A stretch of DNA of 11,558 nucleotides from Bifidobacteriaceae bacterium (lineage in GTDB: Bacteria > Actinomycetota > Actinomycetes > Actinomycetales > WQXJ01), in contig JAITIG010000142.1 in NCBI GenBank assembly GCA_031279575.1, positions 1 through 11,558 of the forward strand. Reading direction: 5' to 3'. Each line of letters opens with the position of its first letter. Position 1 is the first letter of the stretch. A program made the translations under genes and the position numbers. Positions 9,686-11,558 of the stretch are shown here, piece by piece. The notes under the pieces were generated by a model. That model was not told the DNA's origin. It did not search any database and saw nothing but the letters and a program-made list of their open reading frames with translations.

Positions 9686-9981
9686 GCCGCCCTCCCAGGG
9701 GACCCCGCAGCGGATTCTCCGGCGATCCGGGCGTCGTCGCTGGCCAGAGCCTCGGCCACGGCCGCGCCCAGCTCGACCTCGGCGGCTGCCCCGGCTGCCG
9801 CCGCCGGCCTTGGCAGGCAGGCGTACAAATCGTCCAGCGACCGCCGCCGCGGGACCATCCCGACGCCCCCTCCGGCCAGCCGGAACACCTCCAGCTTGGT
9901 CCCCTCGCTGATGCCCTCGAGCTGCCGGATCGCCACAGGAATTGTCACCTGCCCCTTACTTGTGACTGTGGTGAACGCCAT
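9682..9981 (-). CDS. vapB: AbrB-type (SpoVT/AbrB-fold) VapB antitoxin
   Basis: Predicted antitoxin of 99 residues for the overlapping PIN toxin. Residues 1-46 form a swapped-hairpin AbrB domain (MAFTTVTSKGQVTIPVAIRQ, then GTKLEVFRLAGGGVGMV), which binds the operon promoter. The rest (LDDLYACLPRP, then an Ala-rich acidic stretch) should bind the toxin. The start is ATG at 9981-9979; an in-frame TTG at 9987 is possible. AAGGAG (9997-9992) lies 10 nt before the ATG and 4 nt before the TTG, so the SD does not decide. Unlike the other antitoxin genes here, this one has a leader and a normal SD. Divergent from priA. Confidence 0.88.
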   Translation of the reverse strand: MAFTTVTSKGQVTIPVAIRQLEGISEGTKLEVFRLAGGGVGMVPRRRSLDDLYACLPRPAAAAGAAAEVELGAAVAEALASDDARIAGESAAGSPGRAA

Positions 9982-9993
9982 TTCCAAGACTCT

Positions 9994-10019
9994 CCTTACT
10001 TCTTCCCGTGCGCCTTACT
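9994..10019 (-). repeat. AGTAAGG direct repeats over the vapB promoter and SD
   Basis: Minus-strand AGTAAGG occurs at 10019-10013 and again at 10000-9994, 19 bp apart (nearly two helical turns). The first copy overlaps the end of the TATAGT -10 and the second contains the SD. A third copy at 9960-9954 lies inside the gene. The placement suits an operator for autoregulation, but a seven-base repeat can arise by chance. Confidence 0.4.
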
Positions 10020-10022
10020 ATA
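10017..10022 (-). promoter_or_regulatory. Candidate -10 element for the AbrB/PIN pair
   Basis: Minus-strand TATAGT (10022-10017) matches TATAAT in five of six positions, and would start transcription near 10010 with a leader of about 30 nt holding the SD. The -35 region is GC-rich with no TTGACA-like hexamer. Confidence 0.5.
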
Positions 10023-10083
10023 CTCTTTCGGTCCGCCGCCGAGGCGGCCGGGCCCAGGCGGGTTCTGCGTCAGAGGGTGGCGT

Positions 10084-10089
10084 TAGCGT
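10084..10089 (+). promoter_or_regulatory. Candidate -10 element for priA (leaderless start)
   Basis: TAGCGT ends 6 nt before the GTG at 10096, the same spacing as at metK and the HTH antitoxin. No convincing -35 or SD is seen. Transcription would begin on the start codon. Confidence 0.45.
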
Positions 10090-10095
10090 TGGGGG

Positions 10096-11558
10096 GTGAT
10101 GATTGAGCAGGGGGTGTTGCCGGGTTTGGGGGCCTCCCGGCGCCGCCGCCGGCAGCCGGAGGCGGAGCCCGCCGCCCGCCTGCCTGTCGCCGTTGTGGCG
10201 CTGGATCTGTCCACGCCGCACCTGGATAGGACTTTCGACTACCTGGTCGGCGCCCAGTTGGACGGCATCGCCCAGCCTGGCGCGCGCGTCCGGGTGAACT
10301 TTGGCGGCCGCTCTGTCACCGGGTTCATCGTCGAGCGGCGCGAGCGGTCGGAGCATCCCGGCAAGCTCTCGCCGGTTTCCCGCGTTCCCTCCGGCCTGCC
10401 GCTGCTGACGCCCGGGCTGTGGCGGCTGGCCCAGGCCGTGGCCGCCCGCCAGGCCGGGGTGGTGGCGGACGTGCTGCGCCTGGCCATCCCCGCAGCCCAC
10501 ATCGAGACCGAGAAGCGCCTCGCCGCCGCCCTCTCACCCCCAGATCCGCCGCCCGATGCCGTGCCCCTGGTCTCACCCCCAGATCGGCCGTCCGATGCCG
10601 TGCCCCTGGTCTCACCCTCAGATCGGCCGTCCGATGCCGTGCCCCTGGTCCCAGCCTCAGATCCGCCGCCCGATGCCGTGCCCCTGGTCCCAGCCCCGCC
10701 CCCGGCGGCGGGGTCGACTTTGGACGGGTTCGCAGACGGGCTGCGGCGCTGGCTGGCGGGCCGGGGCGCAGGGCCGCCTCCCGCGATGCCGGGTGGCGAC
10801 CGCGGTGGGCTGGGGGCAGGGCCGGCCCAGGCGGCGGCGGGGGGCGGCGCCGGGGGGCGGGCGCCGCGGGCGGTTTGGAACCACCTGCCGGGCGATGATC
10901 TGGCGAACGGCTTGGTCAACGTGGTGCTGGCAACACTTCAGGCGGGCCGCCAAGCCCTCGTGGTGGCCCCGTCGGAGCGGGTGGTCGACCGCATCGCGGC
11001 GGTTCTGGCGCCCCATGCCCGCCTGGCCCGCCTGGTGGCCGGGGACGGGCCGCAGGCGCGGCTGGAGGCGTACTGGGCGGCGGCATCGGGCAGCGTGGAT
11101 GTGCTGGTCGGAACGCGGTCCGCGGCCTACGCGCCGCTGCGCCGCCCCGGTCTGCTGGTGCTGGTGGGGGATGGCGACTCGGCCCTGGACGAGCCGCACG
11201 CCCCCTACGCCGGGGCGCGGGCGGTCATGACGGTGCGGGCGGGGCAGGAGGGCGCCGCCCTGCTGCTGGCCGGCCTGACCCGCACGGTCGAGGCGCAAGG
11301 GCTGGTCGAGGCGGGCTGGCTGGGCTCCGTGGCGCCCCAGCGGGCGGCGGTCAGGGCGGCCGCGCCGCTGGTCAGCGCCCCCACGCCGGAAGACCTGGCG
11401 CGCGAGGGGCCGACGGGCCGGACCCGCCTGCCCAGCGCTGCCTTTGGGCTGGTGCGCCAGGCGTTGGCGGCCGGCCCGGTGCTGGTCCAAGTCCCCAGCG
11501 CCGAGCACGAGGTCTACGGGCTGGCCCGCACCGCCGGCGAGTTGGCGCGGGCCTTCCC
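10096..11558 (+). CDS. priA: Primosomal protein N' (PriA), 3' end outside window
   Basis: PriA recognises stalled forks and reloads the replisome; the actinobacterial form appears to have lost helicase ATPase motifs. At least 487 residues are open and the frame leaves the window. The N-terminal 3'-end-binding domain covers about 29-145 (LPVAVVALDLSTPHLDRTFDYL, then PGARVRVNFGGRSVTGFIVE). Residues 147-198 are a 13-residue repeat, and 199-255 a Gly/Ala/Pro-rich linker. From about 256 the degenerate helicase domain follows: AVWNHLPGDDLANGL, LVVAPSERVVDRI, VLVGTRSAAYAPL, LVLVGDGDSALDEPHAPY. The Walker A loop is missing and the DEAH-box position reads GDGD, as expected for the phylum. The GTG at 10096 (followed by ATG) is chosen from the -10 spacing. 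metK-priA is a conserved order, here split by toxin-antitoxin genes. Confidence 0.92.
   Translation, partial: MMIEQGVLPGLGASRRRRRQPEAEPAARLPVAVVALDLSTPHLDRTFDYLVGAQLDGIAQPGARVRVNFGGRSVTGFIVERRERSEHPGKLSPVSRVPSGLPLLTPGLWRLAQAVAARQAGVVADVLRLAIPAAHIETEKRLAAALSPPDPPPDAVPLVSPPDRPSDAVPLVSPSDRPSDAVPLVPASDPPPDAVPLVPAPPPAAGSTLDGFADGLRRWLAGRGAGPPPAMPGGDRGGLGAGPAQAAAGGGAGGRAPRAVWNHLPGDDLANGLVNVVLATLQAGRQALVVAPSERVVDRIAAVLAPHARLARLVAGDGPQARLEAYWAAASGSVDVLVGTRSAAYAPLRRPGLLVLVGDGDSALDEPHAPYAGARAVMTVRAGQEGAALLLAGLTRTVEAQGLVEAGWLGSVAPQRAAVRAAAPLVSAPTPEDLAREGPTGRTRLPSAAFGLVRQALAAGPVLVQVPSAEHEVYGLARTAGELARAF
10534..10689 (+). repeat. Four 39-bp in-frame tandem repeats in priA
   Basis: Four consecutive 39-bp units (10534, 10573, 10612, 10651) encode SPPDPPPDAVPLV, SPPDRPSDAVPLV, SPSDRPSDAVPLV and PASDPPPDAVPLV. 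The DNA is nearly identical in GATGCCGTGCCCCTGGT and varies mainly in the first half of the unit. Because 39 is a multiple of three, copy-number change would keep the frame. The Pro/Asp-rich peptide is probably a disordered linker. Confidence 0.93.

Noticed and set aside
9344..10099. Plus-strand open frame of 251 codons opposite the AbrB/PIN pair
   Set aside because: Antisense to two recognisable genes; no motif of its own.
10534..10689. CRISPR-like array
   Set aside because: The units are directly adjacent with no unique spacers and encode an in-frame peptide repeat.
10657..11508. Minus-strand open frame opposite priA
   Set aside because: Shadow of the priA frame, which is open to the window end and carries PriA domain sequence.

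Overview
The window is high-GC DNA from an actinobacterium (Actinomycetota). The gene order carB-pyrF-mihF-gmk-rpoZ-coaBC-metK-(accessory)-priA is the conserved actinobacterial neighbourhood. mihF and a helicase-degenerate priA are typical of the phylum, as are GTG starts and candidate leaderless genes. Genus cannot be read from the sequence.

Layout. (1) Positions 1-520, minus strand: a VapBC toxin-antitoxin pair (ribbon-helix-helix-like antitoxin, PIN toxin cut by the window edge) sits where carA and the rest of the pyr operon might be expected. (2) Positions 554-683: a shared divergent region. Its carB side carries a hairpin that looks like a PyrR-binding element and sequesters the carB Shine-Dalgarno (SD) sequence. 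(3) Positions 684-4876: carB and pyrF, overlapping by 4 nt, are the first-step and last-step enzymes of UMP synthesis. (4) Positions 4888-8696: mihF-gmk, rpoZ-coaBC and metK supply nucleoid and DNA-architecture, GMP kinase, RNA polymerase omega, coenzyme A and S-adenosylmethionine functions; each of the three groups has a candidate promoter. (5) Positions 8697-10095: a small toxin-antitoxin cluster between metK and priA. It holds an excisionase-like antitoxin followed by a PIN toxin cut to 25 codons, and, converging on it, an intact AbrB/PIN pair. (6) Position 10096 to the end: the 5' part of priA, with a four-copy, 39-bp in-frame tandem repeat in its linker.

The core genes are ordinary in content. 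The less ordinary points are regulatory and structural: a PyrR-type element directly in front of carB; four genes with a TANNNT hexamer exactly 6 nt before an ATG/GTG and no SD, suggesting leaderless mRNAs; three toxin-antitoxin modules with three different antitoxin folds at both edges of a housekeeping block; a toxin remnant beside an intact-looking antitoxin; and repeat expansion in PriA. I found no CRISPR array, tRNA, rRNA, insertion sequence or clearly new multi-gene system. No gap longer than 300 bp lacks a gene.
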